Source: Nannobrachium achirus
Taxonomy: Eukaryota; Chordata; Actinopteri; Myctophiformes; Myctophidae
Assembly (NCBI GenBank): GCA_963921795.1
Contig: OY997652.1
Coordinates: forward strand, 57,537,919-57,601,918
DNA length: 64,000 bases
Reading direction: 5' to 3'
Both the position numbers and the translations under genes were made by a program. Position 1 is the stretch's first letter; every line of letters begins with the position of its first letter. The notes below the pieces were generated by a model that had not been told where the DNA came from, did not search any database, and worked only from the letters and a program-made list of their open reading frames with translations. This document shows positions 35,772-47,398 of this stretch, piece after piece.

Positions 35772-36161
35772 CAGTGGTTCTCAACCTGTGGGTTGGGAAC
35801 CCTAGGGGATCCCCAATTTTATTTTGGGGGGTCCCCAGATTTTAAGCTCAATGTTAACATTGTTTTCTCACTCAACAATAAACAGACCAACATACAGTAG
35901 GCCTATAGGTGTGACATCTGCACATTTCTAAACTGAATTAAGGACCATACCTCTGGTCAAACATTAGTCAAATTGTCAAATATTAGAGGCAGAAATTGTG
36001 AAAATAGCAGATCTACATGCTCACAAGCATGTAGATCTGCTATTTTCACAAGCAAACAGTCAAAACTAATGTAATGCCAACTTCTACAATTCCAAGTGCT
36101 CGTCAGGGTGGGGGGGTCCCCAGTTCAAATATGATTATTTTGGGGGTTCACAGCCTGAAAA
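35772..36161. mobile_element. hAT-like MITE with perfect short hairpin module
   Basis: Starts CAGTGGTTCTCAACCTG. The right end is interrupted after GCCTGAAAAG by the next element. The hairpin at 35,998-36,049 is a compact perfect version: GTGAAAATAGCAGATCTACA then TGCT, and the exact complement. Confidence 0.8.
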
Positions 36162-36169
36162 GTCATGTG

Positions 36170-36383
36170 TAAAGGCCCATTCCCACTGGGCCAGATAACA
36201 GATAAAAAAATCTCTTTCTCCAGATATTTTTCCATTCAAAGTGGATGGTAGATAGGCCTACAGATAAAAAAAAATCTCTGTCTGATTTTATTTATCTGTA
36301 TCTACCATCCACTTTGAATGGAAAAATAAGAGATAAAGAGATTTTTTTTATCTGTTATCTGGCCCAGTGGGAATTGGCCTTAA
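36170..36383. mobile_element. Foldback MITE (GGCCCATTCCCACTGGGCC)
   Basis: Arms 36,170-36,254 and 36,294-36,382 share CACTGGGCCAGATAACAGAT, CCATTCAAAGTGGATGGTAG and AATCTCT runs. It inserted into the right end of the preceding hAT-like MITE. Confidence 0.85.
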
Positions 36384-36683
36384 GCCAGTGTTTTAGACGT
36401 AGCCATAGGCCTGTTGTATAAATATTTGCTATTGCTACACAATAAATGGTAAGGTAAAAAAAATGTATAAATAGTAATAATAATAACAATAATGATAATA
36501 AACATATATATAGGCCCACATATTGTATGACAAATGTATCTTTGCCTTTAGCTTGCCATTACCGCAACAATATACATAAAGAAATGGCATATTTTGGACA
36601 TAGTTCGATTCGTGATTAATCATGATTAATTAATTTTTGAGCTGTGATTAATCTGATTAAAAATTTTAATCATTTGACAGCCC

Positions 36684-37234
36684 TAAAAATAATACATATT
36701 CAGAATCAGAACAAACAATATAAACAAGACAACGAAAAAATATACGCAAAATGACATTAGTCTATTCATTGTGTTTATAGTGTTCAACCATTGTCCCTCA
36801 TTTTGTGGCAGGCGGCTACATATTTTGCTGCCAACCTTGAACATTTGGCTTTCTCACTATAGCTAATAGGGGATTGCCTGTATAGTCAAACTGTATCTTA
36901 GTTTTTGCTATTTGTGTGAATTTAGGGTAGTAATTCTTCTCTTATGGGTTTGTATTTGTCACATGTAGTCAAGAAGTGGAGCCCTGTCTCCATCACCTCT
37001 TGACCACAGTGAGAACACAGCCTGTCCTCTATGGGCAGCCAGGTTTGTCGATGTCTGCCTTTTTCGATGGCCAGTCTGTGCATACTCACTGAGTCTGTAC
37101 ATTGTTAAAGTTTTAAACGACCTACAGTACACCGACTACGTTCTTGTGGTTGGCACAACACAGTCACCTCATTCCCTCCATATTCTCTGACTATAGTCTG
37201 TTTTAACCCAGAGCAAAGAACCCTTTATTTACCG
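36684..37234. other. Intergenic stretch
   Basis: LINE-like 3' sequence is possible (TTGTCACATGTAGTCAAG, GTGAGAACACAGCCTGTCC), but there is no domain-level evidence. No gene seen. Confidence 0.4.
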
Positions 37235-37645
37235 CAGTGGTTCTCAACCTGTGGGTCGGGACCCCCAGGGGGGTCCCCAAATAATTTTGGGGGGTCCCCA
37301 GATGAATAACATGATGTACAACATTGTTTTCTCACTCAACAGTAAACAAACCAACACAAAGTTTAAGTGTATAGCGGATATCTGCACATTTCTAAAGTGA
37401 CAATTGAAGGACTTTTTAATACCTCTAAAGTGACAAATTAAACAATGGCCCCATTTTCAAATATTAGAGGCAGAAATTCTGAAAATAGACGATCTACATG
37501 CTCACAACGCCTCGCGTTGCGAGGCGTTGTGAGCATGTAGATCTGCTATTTTCACAATAGAACCGTGTTATACAAAATGTAATGCCTCAACTCTTAGTGC
37601 TCGTCAGGGTGCCCGGTTAAAATATGATTAGGTTGAGAACCACTG
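37235..37645. mobile_element. hAT-like MITE with hairpin module and near-perfect TSD
   Basis: The ends CAGTGGTTCTCAACC and GGTTGAGAACCACTG are exact inverted repeats. Flanks ATTTACCG (37,227-37,234) and ATTTACAG (37,646-37,653) match at 7 of 8. The hairpin at 37,480-37,554 has arms with CATGCTCACAACGCCTCGC and complement. Confidence 0.92.
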
Positions 37646-37976
37646 ATTTACAGTACCCTCCTTTTATTTAGCATATTCTAATTCACCATACAACCATTGT
37701 CACATCAAAAACAACAGACATTCAACTTGTGTTTTCCACCAGTTACTTTTGGAGAGCAACAGTCGTACAACTAAATATAGGCCTACGAATTGTTCTTATA
37801 ACCTCCCTATTCTGCTGGCCCGTCTGTTCAGATCCATGGGCCAAGTCATTCAATGCCTGTGTGTGACAGCCAGATGGAGCAGTTACACAAACATAATAAC
37901 TAGCCTGATGCTAGATTAGATATTCTCAGTGAACCTTTATCATTTCAAGGACGCCCCAGTTTGAAACGCATTAGGC

Positions 37977-38432
37977 CAGGGGTGCCCAAAAGGTAGATCG
38001 TGATCTACCAGTAGATCACAAAGGCTGTGCAGTTAGATCACATGACATGCCCTACAAATATATAATTCAAATGTAAAGAAAAATATTGATAAACAATTCT
38101 GTCACATCTTCATTCATGTCACTTGAATTAAGGTGACTGATTGATTGACATAAAAAGGGGCCTGTCAGCTCCCTTCATGGCTTCTAAAGTAAGCATTTTC
38201 AAGAGTCAGTAGCATTACAAATAACGCCAAAAACATACCACTTCCACACAGAATGGGATGAAGACCTTTTCCCCAACTGTTTCCCATTTCAAATGTGTTT
38301 GTCTTATATGTAACGCCAGTGCCACTATTATTCCAAAGCCACCTCAGGTACATCCTTATTGGGGTGGATAGATCATGTCGAGCTGGTCATTTTAAAAGTA
38401 GCCCTCAAGTCAGAAAAGTGTGGTCACCCCTG
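37977..38432. mobile_element. hAT-like element (CAGGGGTGCCCAAA) with perfect TSD
   Basis: The ends CAGGGGTGCCC and GTCACCCCTG are flanked by CATTAGGC on both sides (37,969-37,976 and 38,433-38,440). Inserted inside an older hAT-like relic. No transposase frame. Confidence 0.9.
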
Positions 38433-38568
38433 CATTAGGCCATGGAACCTCATTTGATATAGCCTATCCTCTTTCATTTCTGGGATCCCAATCCACACTG
38501 AAATCCTCAGGGTTAATTTAACTTTGAGCAAGTACCATTTGTACACTCTCAGGAGTTACAAACCAGTA

Positions 38569-38971
38569 AAGCCCCTTTTCGACTGCAGCTTTAGCACCAC
38601 ACTACACGACACCACACCGCACCACATAAAAATATCTACATTTTCCATTACACAAAAGTACCCCTATCGGTAAGAGACAAATTGACCCTATAATTATATT
38701 ACACTATAAAGGATTATAACTGTGTTTATAACACAATAGAATCTATTCCTGGTGGTCTAAATGAAAAGTCAGTGAGTGATCAATCATTATGAAGTGTTTG
38801 GCCCTGTTTTTTGACCTAGCTCAGACCTACTCTAGATTGGATACGTTTTAGTACCACGTTGAGTACCACTTTCACACCACTCTACTCAGGTCCTTGTAGT
38901 GGAAAACCTGGCACAAGTGGGCGGTGTGTGGAGTGGTGTGGTGTTGGGCCATGTCAGTGGAAAAGGGGCTT
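38569..38971. mobile_element. MITE (AAGCCCCTTTTC ends)
   Basis: Inverted ends AAGCCCCTTTTCGACTG and CAGTGGAAAAGGGGCTT; subterminal ACACCAC words on both sides. The flanking TA(A) suggests a short AT-type target duplication (PIF/Harbinger- or mariner-like, uncertain). Confidence 0.7.
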
Positions 38972-39040
38972 AAGTGTCCATTTGGACCACCTGGTGACCC
39001 GTGCCGTGTAATCTACCCCACCTAAACCAGGGGTGTCAAA

Positions 39041-39458
39041 TAGGGATGGTCCGATCAGGTTTTGTGGAACCGATCAGCGAGCACCGATCACAAAAGTTTG
39101 ATCACCCGATCCCGATCAATCACCGATCCGATCAAGTTATTATTTATATTTTCTAAATGTTAATGTTTTAACTTTATTTCATTCATTCACTCATGAATTC
39201 ATTTATATATTTGCCTTATAGTTATTTACCAGCATTACTATGTATTTATTATCATAGCAGTAACTAATTATTCCTTCAGCACTGTGGAAATCAATACCCC
39301 AAAATGGCCTCAAGTGGGCATACTGAACGGCTGGTTGATCAGATGCACCGATCCGATCGGATCGGTGAATTTACCTTTTGATCTAAACCACCGATTATCG
39401 CCGATCATGCTTTGATCGGCCGATCCGATCCATTGCCGATTGATCGGTAACATCTCTA
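39041..39458. mobile_element. hAT-like MITE (TAGGGATG) inserted in another hAT end, perfect TSD
   Basis: The ends TAGGGATGGTCCGATC and GATCGGTAACATCTCTA are flanked by GTGTCAAA on both sides (39,033-39,040 and 39,459-39,466). The duplicated target is itself the terminal CAGGGGTGTCAAACTCCTG of another hAT-like element. The interior is rich in CCGATC. Confidence 0.92.
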
Positions 39459-39618
39459 GTGTCAAACTCCTGTTTTGGGGGCGAATTGCTGCGCCTAAAG
39501 AGGTCCAATGTGGCCTCCGACATGGTTTTCGGAAAAGTAAAAACATACTGTACTAACTGTTATGACTCCACTGCAGTTCTACATTACAGTTTCACTTACT
39601 AATATCATTTATAAATTG

Positions 39619-40060
39619 AATAGGCTCTATGCATATACGACATTTTGTTCTACTTCCGGGTGTCTTTGGACTTCCTTCACAGGTGTTACTGATGATACTA
39701 ATTAAGGCTCTGTTTGATTTATTGCACAGTGGTTCTTTAATATCAAGGACCCCCATAACTCTGTACAAATGGAATCAACAAATGGAATCAAATGGACCCT
39801 TGCTGGTCCATTTGCTTCCATGTGTACACTGTCAGAGTTACACACCTGTATGGGGACATTTGGAACCCACTCAAGAACACTTTGAGACCCACTGGTGTAG
39901 CAGAGTGTTTCCAGTGAGCCAACATGCACAATATCAGCACCCTGACTCTGTTTGACCAGAATGGAACAGACCCTTCATTAGTATCATCGGTAACACCTGT
40001 GAAGGAAGTCGAAAGACACCCGGAAGTAGAACAAAATGGCATATATGCATAGAGCCTATT
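39619..40060. mobile_element. Inverted-repeat element with hAT fragment inside
   Basis: About 90-bp arms (AATAGGCTCTATGCATAT, TTCTACTTCCGGGTGTCTTT, CTTCACAGGTGTTAC and complements) at 39,619-39,707 and 39,970-40,060. Between them lies a hAT-like copy from CAGTGGTTCTTTAAT (39,727) to GAGACCCACTGGTG (about 39,897). Confidence 0.85.
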
Positions 40061-40476
40061 GCTCTACTTTCCAATGGATTATTTGGGCTCCTTAAACCAC
40101 GTCTCATATCTTGTATAGTGTGCAACTGTAATAGCAATAATTAAAGTAGCTATTCTTAATAATAAACAACAATTGCACTACTGTTTATATGGCAATGACT
40201 GATACAACAGGTTGGAAAACAAAGCCAGAGACAGCTGTGTAACTGAATGTGTGCGTGCGTGCCCGCAAATGGCCACGGTCCTTAATGAAGTCGCCTTTTG
40301 CCAAATGCAGCCCTCACTCCAAAATGACAGTGCTGAGCCTTTGTTGACAGAGATGGACACTGGACACTGGACACAAGCTTATTGCTCTTCATCCTCATCA
40401 GCTAGACTCCAAAAGCAGTGGGCTGGACCCTGACAATCCTGATGACCCTGTAATTACCTACAAATACATTTTAGAT
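40061..40476. other. Intergenic stretch
   Basis: No repeat end, exon or tandem array recognised. Confidence 0.4.
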
Positions 40477-40908
40477 CAGGGGTCTTCAACAGGGGGTCCT
40501 CAGAGTTACTACAGCGGGTCCTCCAAATCTTAGTGTGATAGAAACTTTTTTTCTCCTTTTTTATATTAACCACAAACCCCAGGATCCATATTCTGAGAAC
40601 TTTAGCCAAAAATAGCAGATCTACAAGCTCACAACGCCTCACGCTGCGAGGCGTTGTGAGCTTGTAGATCTGCTATTTTCAGCAAAGAGGATTGATGTAG
40701 AAGGAAAAAAGAGCAGACTAAGTACAGAGTGAAAGGTCAAGTTTATTAAGTATTGACAGTTCAAGTGGTTAAATATCTGATAACACAAATTGACATGAAT
40801 CCAAAATACACTGATTGGGCTGTCAACGATAACAGCTAGGTTGTGGGGGTCTGCTTCATCTCTCTCTCAACTAAGGGGTCCTTGGCCTGAAAACATTGAA
40901 GACCCCTG
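40477..40908. mobile_element. hAT-like MITE (CAGGGGTCTTCAAC) with hairpin module and TSD
   Basis: The ends CAGGGGTCTTCAAC and ATTGAAGACCCCTG are flanked by TTTTAGAT and GTTTAGAT (7 of 8; 40,469-40,476 and 40,909-40,916). The hairpin at 40,608-40,680 has arms AAAATAGCAGATCTACAAGC with CACAACGCCTC and complement. The end sequence differs from the CAGTGGTTCTCAAC subfamily. Confidence 0.9.
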
Positions 40909-41145
40909 GTTTAGATTCCTCTTTGTTAAGGCCTTATAAATCAGTAGTTCTCTAACTTTTTTGTGTCAAGGGCCCCCCAAAATGATCTCCTCTCCCCCCA
41001 TCTGAAAATGTTTCAAAACACTTTCGAGATGTCAAAAAAGAAAAAAAGGACAATAGCTTGTAGATTTTTGAATAGCCAACACCAAAATCGAAAATGTCAC
41101 AGATGCTTTCCCGGTTTTCATTCCCGGGGTAAAATGACAGATTAT

Positions 41146-41402
41146 TACAGTTGTTTGTTTGGCCGTGTGGCATAGGAATCTGGTTGTTAATGTTGTATGT
41201 GCTCTCTGTACCATAATTATTTTATATTCTTATGTGTCGTGTTAGTGTCAGGTTTTGTTTTTTGTGTTTTTTTTAGTATATTGTATATTTGTTTTGTTTT
41301 GTCTGAGCTTTGAGTGTGGTCTTTTGTTGTATTGTATTATTTTGTCTTGGATGTCTTTAAAAAAACGAGAAAAAAAACAAAATAAACATATTGTTTAAAA
41401 AA
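41146..41402 (+). mobile_element. 5'-truncated retroelement with A-tail and 15-bp TSD
   Basis: Flanked by AAAATGACAGATTAT on both sides (41,131-41,145 and 41,403-41,417). It ends in AATAAACATATTG and an A-rich tail. The T/G-rich body resembles the 3' UTR of the full-length L1 at 6.7-13.4 kb. It interrupts a decayed hAT-like copy that starts near 40,944. Confidence 0.85.
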
Positions 41403-41417
41403 AAAATGACAGATTAT

Positions 41418-41938
41418 ACCAATACCGATTTATAATAGATGAACATCATCAGTTCGATTAACCTTTTCACCCCTATACTTCACAGAATGCGATTTTTCAC
41501 TGAGTTCCAGTAAAAAAAGGGGAAACGTTTCAACTTTTGGCCTCGATTAGAACATTCCGTCCCGTGTTCAGCTCTGCACAATCTCAAGCTCTGGTTTTGA
41601 AGTTGAAACGTTCAGTTCAGCCCAGGACCAGCAGAAAAGGAAGTTCTCACATCCTCCTGATACTTGCGCTGGCCTCTGCTCAGTAAGCGCTTTGTTTTGG
41701 TTCCTGCTAAATTTAAGGCGCAATCGCGTTTTATCTGCTTCTCAGGCCCCGTCTTATCTATGCAGTGACTGAATGATGATCATGTTTACTCAGGGACTGA
41801 GTGACTGCATGCATATATTCTATCTTTATCCAGTAAAAAGATACACAAACACATGCTCACAATCAGTATCCTCATGATGATTGCCTACAACGGTGGTTGT
41901 AGGAATAACAATTTCAATGATAAACTCTAGGCCTATAG
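41418..41938. other. Intergenic stretch
   Basis: No feature recognised beyond scattered hAT-like words. Confidence 0.4.
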
Positions 41939-42670
41939 CAGTAGTTTTCAACCCTTTCATATCAAGGTTTATTTATTCTGCATTTGAGCCACGGGCCACC
42001 ATTTGATGAGATCTAGATCCAAAGCGTAGAATATTTTGTTATCGTTGGATAAGATTGAGTCAAGATAACAATTCTCTAATTGTGAAGCCTTCTTGTAAAT
42101 TAAGTGATGCAGATGTTTAAGAATAATATAACTCCATTTTTTTTAGTCCATTTGGTTTCATTCTACACTGTCAAGAGTTAAAGATCTATAAGGGTCCATT
42201 TGGTTACCAACTCTGCATCATTTAGCCGGGGACCACCTGAACCCCCCAGGAGGGGTCCCCAAATTATTTTGGGGGGTCCCCAGATGCTTAACTTAATGTG
42301 CAACATTGTTTTATCACGCAATGAGAAACAAACCAATATAAATTTGTAAGTTTTAAGTGTATAGAGGGTATATGCACCTTTCCAAAGTGTCAATTTAAGG
42401 ACTTTTAATACCTCTAAAATGACAAATTAAACATTGGCCAAATTGTCAAATATTAGAGGCAAACATTGTGAAAATAGCAGATCTACATGCTCACAACGCC
42501 TCTCAACGCGAAGCGTTGTGAGCATGTAGATCTGCTATTTTCACCGTAGAACCGTGTTATACAAAGTGTAATGCCTCAACTCTTAGTGCTTGTTAGGGTG
42601 GGGGACTGGGGGTCCCAGTTATATATGATTATTTGGGGGGGTCGCGGATTGAAGAGATTGAGAACCACTG
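41939..42670. mobile_element. Composite hAT-like element with hairpin module
   Basis: Starts CAGTAGTTTTCAACCC and ends GATTGAGAACCACTG. Flanks GCCTATAG and CTCTAGAG agree at 5 of 8. The left third is of the GGTCCATTTGGT type, the right part of the GGGGTCCCCA type, so two subfamilies are fused. Hairpin at 42,468-42,544 with CATGCTCACAACGCC arms. Confidence 0.7.
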
Positions 42671-43105
42671 CTCTAGAGTGATGATGAGTGAACACATGGG
42701 CCATTATATTTGGAGTTGGACCTGGCCCTACCGCTGGCTTACAACATGAGGAATCAGGAAAATGGGAAGCAGAGAGGGCCTCAGGGCCAGCACCTGCTCT
42801 GCACTGTTTCTGTTCTGTGTACAGGAAGTCTGCAGGAAGGTACCGATGTTTCTGGTGTTGGCACATTTCACTCCGGTTTTTTTCATCTCACTCATTTCAC
42901 TTTGTCTGCTGACCTCACTCAGCAACAAAATAAAAATAAAATAAAACAAAAATAAAAATAAAACAATTCACAGGAGGCAAGCAGTGATCACCCCATGATG
43001 TGCACTGCAACGTGGTTTCAAATGCACTACATTGCAGGCGTTTTTTGAGAGTAAAAAACTAAAAAAGAAGAAGAAGACACGTGTGACATGCATGATCTGG
43101 GCAGA

Positions 43106-43803
43106 TTGCCCGGGGACAACCCTATGTTCCCCAGGTTCTATGTTCCCCAGGTTCTATGTTCCACACTTACCCCTCAAAAAGGTTCTATGTTCCCCAGGTT
43201 CTATGTTCCCCACCCACCCTCCCCACAAAAAGGTTCTATATTCCCCTCTCAACCAAAAACAGGATCTACTGTATGTTCCCCACAAAAAATGTATGTTCCC
43301 CACTCAAATGCAGGAAATGGTGGGACATCTTGGCCAGGTGCCCAGATGTCTCCACCCCTAAGTGCCCACTCGTCTATGTGCCCACTCGTCCAAATGCCCA
43401 CATGGACCTATTGGCCCATATAAGTGGGGAACATAGAACCTATTGTAAGTTGAGCGGGATACATAGAACCTTTTTTGTGGGGGTAAGTGGGGAACATAGA
43501 ACCTGGGGAACATGGGACCTTTTTTGGATAAGCGGGGAACATATAACCTTTTTTGGGGGGGTAAGTGGGGAACATAGAACCTGGGGGACATAGGACCTTT
43601 TTTGGATAAGCGGGGAACATATAACCTTTTTTGGGGGGGTAAGTGGGGAACATAGAACCTGGGGGACATAGGACCTTTTTGGGGTAAGTGGGGAACATAT
43701 AACCTTTTTTGGGGGGGTAAATGGGGAACACAGAACCTGGGGAACACAGAACCTGGGGAACATAGAACCTGGGGAACATAGGTATGGTCCCGATTGCCCC
43801 AGG
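43106..43803. mobile_element. Foldback element built from TATGTTCCCCAGG tandem repeats
   Basis: The left half repeats GGTTCTATGTTCCCCA in plus orientation, the right half its complement. Ends near 43,106 and 43,803 share CGGGGACAACCCTATG-like sequence. The right arm contains a 78-bp unit three times (starts 43,493, 43,571, 43,649). Because 78 is divisible by 3, long repetitive reading frames appear, but they are not genes. Confidence 0.85.
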
Positions 43804-43867
43804 AAATCTGCCAATCTCAACCCAAAACAACGGGTATGGGTAATCTGAGGCACCCAGTGCTCTAGAC

Positions 43868-44272
43868 CAGGGCTTCCCAAACTTTTCAGGTCGAGACCTG
43901 AAAGAGAGATTAGAGGTTTGCCCGGGACTCAAACTAGTGAAATAATAGCAGATCTACAAGCTCACAACGTGTCACTTCGTGCCACGTTGTGAGCCTGTAG
44001 ATCAGCTATTTTCACAGCTTCTTAAACATTTGTTTTCCAATTCATGGAATTTGCTTTTTCCTTTGATTTCCTCATGACATTACTGATTTCCTCATGACAT
44101 TACTGAAAATAATGATTGAATTTGTTTTGGATTCATGAAAATTCATTTTGAAACGGTTTTGAAATACCTGTAATTCAAAACAAAATGTAGGAAACCAAGA
44201 ATAAAGCGATCCATAAAAATGTGTCCGTTACCCACAAATGGGTCCCGAAACCACTGTTTGGGAACCAGTGCT
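43868..44272. mobile_element. hAT-like MITE (CAGGGCTTCCCAAAC) with hairpin module and TSD
   Basis: The ends CAGGGCTTCCCAAAC and GTTTGGGAACCAGTG are flanked by CTCTAGAC (43,860-43,867) and the same 8 bp at 44,273-44,280. The hairpin at 43,937-44,015 has a distinct inner part (CACAACGTGTCACTTCG and matching CACGTTGTGAG). Confidence 0.85.
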
Positions 44273-44618
44273 CTCTAGACCACTGCTTCTCAACATGGGG
44301 TCCGGTTACTCCACAGTGTCAGTGTGTGTCCGGTCAGGACCCATGAAGCAGACCAGAGAGGAGCAATATGGATCAAGTCAAGCGATTTACGATTTACTTA
44401 TCACAATTACAAGGGCTTATGGGAGGTGAGGCAGGCTGGGTGAAACAATGAGGCAAGTCCAAACAAGAGAACCGTCTAAATAAGCCAACAGTGGAGTGGC
44501 CACCAGTGAAAAGTGTGGGTGTGGGAAAGGCCAATAAGCTTGGAGGCAGTACATGTAGGCTAAAGAAACCTGCTGAACACCACTATACCCATGAGCTGGT
44601 TCAGCAGAAGTAGAAGAC

Positions 44619-45150
44619 CAGGGGCGTCAATTGGGTATGGCAGGGGTATGCAGCTGCCATACCCTGGGTCCAGGGGGGAAAATAAACTTTTAAATATAAA
44701 TCCATGAATGTCTCTTTGTCTATCTGTGCTGGTTATTATGTTGTTAAATTACATAAAAAATACTACAAATGCAAAATGTAACAAAATGGTCACTTTAACA
44801 AGATATTATGATTATATTCTCCACACTTGTATTCTCCCCATCTTGAAAATGGTATATTCCCAGGTTCCGCAGGTCAGCTGCACAGGTGCAATCCATTATT
44901 GTTAATTGTGTCACGTTTACTAACATGCCAAGTTTAACTGCACTTGAACAACCGTTCCAGGCTGCCATATCCAGCCCAAGAAACTGTAGAAACGGGGGAA
45001 AAAAATAAAATGTACTTCTTAAAATAAATGTATCATGCCTGTTGCTAAGGTATGGCAACATGACTGGTGTCTTGCACGTGCGCGAAGGCGCACGTGCAAG
45101 ACACCAGTCATGTTGCCATAACTTAGCTTTTTCTGAACTGGACGCCACTG
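44619..45150. mobile_element. hAT-like MITE (CAGGGGCGTCAA) with perfect TSD and subterminal hairpin
   Basis: The ends CAGGGGCGTCAATTGGG and TGAACTGGACGCCACTG are flanked by TAGAAGAC on both sides (44,611-44,618 and 45,151-45,158). A near-perfect 38-bp-stem hairpin lies at 45,046-45,125 (arms AAGGTATGGCAACATGACTG, GTGTCTTGCACGTGCGC). Confidence 0.93.
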
Positions 45151-45158
45151 TAGAAGAC

Positions 45159-46896
45159 CATCTACACCAGGTCTCTGAGCATATATGTCAAAGGCCGGGT
45201 TTCCCAAAGCGAGTTTAGCCCATATCGTAGCTCATGCATGGTCGTAGAGACCACGCCCCGACCGTCATGTTCCTGTGTTCACATGGGTTCGGGCAGAGTG
45301 AATTATTTAATTAGCCCCCTGTCAAACGATGATGTCACTGGTGGATGGATTTGACCCACCCACAGCTCTCCTATGAGACCCAGACTGAGTAGGAAAAGAT
45401 TGTGCTATTTTATCATGAACATTAGTGAGGAGCTGAAGACAGGTTGAAAAGTGGTGAAGTCCTCCTTTAAGTATTTTGAGGTATTTGTACTTTACTTGAG
45501 TATTTCCAATTTCCAATGCTTTTACTTCTACTCCACTACTTCTCAGATCCAAATATTATACTTTTACTCCACTACAATTATTTAAAACGATTAGTCACTA
45601 GTTACTTTGTCACTGATATGATATGGGGGATGCAGTGATTGCGCCTGGCCAGTGTTAACCATCCTTTGCCAACAGGGATGCCAGCTTGTCACAAACTCGC
45701 CCTCCAAAACCACAGCATTTTGGCCAGGCCATGTTTACAGATCCAAGTATAGGGACAGTTATCAGGACACCATGGGACAGAAATCCTTGGGAATATTTGT
45801 GGGGGAAAAAAGAGGTGTATTTCTGTCACATGATGGGAGCCAGTGGGCTTCCACGCTTGTGAGTTCAAGATCAACTCCAGACAGAGGCATCTAATTCCAC
45901 TTACAATATCTATTTAAAAACAAGCACTCCAGTGCTTTAGTTCAGTTACAGATTTGTCAGAGCAAGTTTCACTTTAAGTTGAGTAGTATTTGACCAGGAG
46001 TATCTTCACTACAGTATGCTTTGACTCAAGCACCGAGTACTTTGTCCAACACTGTCCAAGACCAATATTGATGCCGCAAAAGAATCACTATTTTATTGCC
46101 TCAATATTATGACATACCACATTATCATTATGTTTTTGTATATAGCTTCTCATGGTGAGAGTTGTACCTACACTTTTGTTTATCTGCAGCCGTTTTGTTC
46201 ATTCCTAAGCTCTTCACTGCAGTTGATGTGTCATTTATTCTATACATGGTTGTTTAAGCACAACAAAAAAAGGTATTATAAAAGTTAATACATCAAGTGA
46301 AGACCCAACGTGGTTTATTTGTTACTCACAGTATACAGGTAAAAGCACCGAAAAGGTTTGCATGGCAGGTTTCATAAGACTGTGCTAATAACAAGAAAAT
46401 GTAACAATAGGCTAATAATGAAGACTGTATGTAAGGGGGGGAGAAAGTATAGGTAAAGACACTTAACAGCAGTGGGAAACATGCAGAATGTAAGCCATTT
46501 ACCATGAGAGGGAGTGGGTTGTTGGCTGATTTACCACTTGGCACTGGCACTGTTTGGCACTCGGCTTCGCCTCGTGCCACAACCCTGAAACAACCCACGA
46601 CCCTCGAATGGTAAATTGCTTTTCAACCACTTCTACCATGAATGAAAGAAAACACAGTTGTAACTTGCAAGGATCTTGGAAATGTTACAACTGCAACACA
46701 ACAGTGGGCGGGGTCCATGAGCCAACTCAAGGTTGTTGACTGATTTACCACTGTTTTAAGCCAATCAGAAGCCAGTATCTGAACATGTGACCACACAAAG
46801 TGGTAGAAATTGGGGTTTATATGGATTGTACGATGTGCAGAAAGTTGTTGAATGCAGTTTGTTTTGTTTTGATTTTAGTTTTTGTCCTCATCTTTG
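45159..46896. other. Intergenic stretch with decayed repeats
   Basis: Pieces of the GATGATGTCACTGGT MITE (45,330-45,450) and a CAAGTACTTTGTCCA-type element (45,465-46,055, with ACTTTTACTCCACTAC words). A decayed CACTCGGCTTCGCCTCGTG foldback lies at 46,440-46,760. No gene supported. Confidence 0.5.
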
Positions 46897-47004
46897 TTCA
46901 GGCTCTGACAGCCTCGGGGGGACAGGCTTCAGCCCCAGGCTTTGAGACACCTCAGAGACGCTTGCCATTCCTTGTCCTCACAGAAGAGCTATTACCATAC
47001 CTTA

Positions 47005-47398
47005 TAGAGCGTCGCAGCGGAAGTGGTTTCCTGGTGCCACTTAATATTCCCCATTCATTTTCGCCATAGACTTTTACAAAAATATTTATAACAATTATGT
47101 TAAGCCTAGAACCAAGTCATCCAGGATGGCAGTGAATCATGACCATACAACGTTTGTTTCTATGAAAAGAACATTTTGAAAATCGCTGAACAAAGGGTAG
47201 TTATTAAATGTAGTATATCAAATAATGTAATATTAAAATATGTTTTCAAAGGTTGTATGGGCATGATTCACTGCCATCCTGGATGGCTTGGTTCTAGGCT
47301 TAACATAATTGTTATAAATATTTTTGTAAAAGTCTATGACGAAAATGAATGGGGAATATTAAGAGGCACCAGGAAACCACTACCGCTGCGACGCTCTA
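47005..47398. mobile_element. Long-TIR MITE (TAGAGCGTCGCAGCGG), absent from the other duplicate
   Basis: Arms of about 147 bp (TAGAGCGTCGCAGCGGAAG ... AGTGAATCATG and complement). The paralogous site at about 58,735-58,745 reads CATACCTTATTCCATGG without it, which defines both ends. TA at the junction suggests a TA-type target. Confidence 0.92.

Larger units (their letters stand above)
35127..36683. mobile_element. hAT-like element (GTGTCAAA... TTTGACAGCCCTA)
   Basis: The left end has GGTGTCAAAATTATCGCG and TTTAACGCAATTAATCC. The right end has TGATTAATCTGATTAAAAAT and TTTGACAGCCCTA. AAATAAT words at both flanks suggest an 8-bp duplication. It hosts nested elements at 35,772 and 36,170. Confidence 0.55.

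Noticed and set aside
42688..42955. Overlapping 60-96 aa frames on both strands
   Set aside because: Mutually overlapping, no conserved motif, no splice context, bordering a hAT-like element.
43032..43932. Protein with repeated FYVPHLPP / MFPRF motifs
   Set aside because: Arises from a 78-bp (26-codon) tandem unit in a foldback element; frames exist on both strands and no domain is recognisable.
46800..47069. Small membrane protein with a hydrophobic VLILVFVLIFV stretch
   Set aside because: The frame runs into a MITE at 47,005, has no homologous frame in the paralogous duplicate, and shows no family match.
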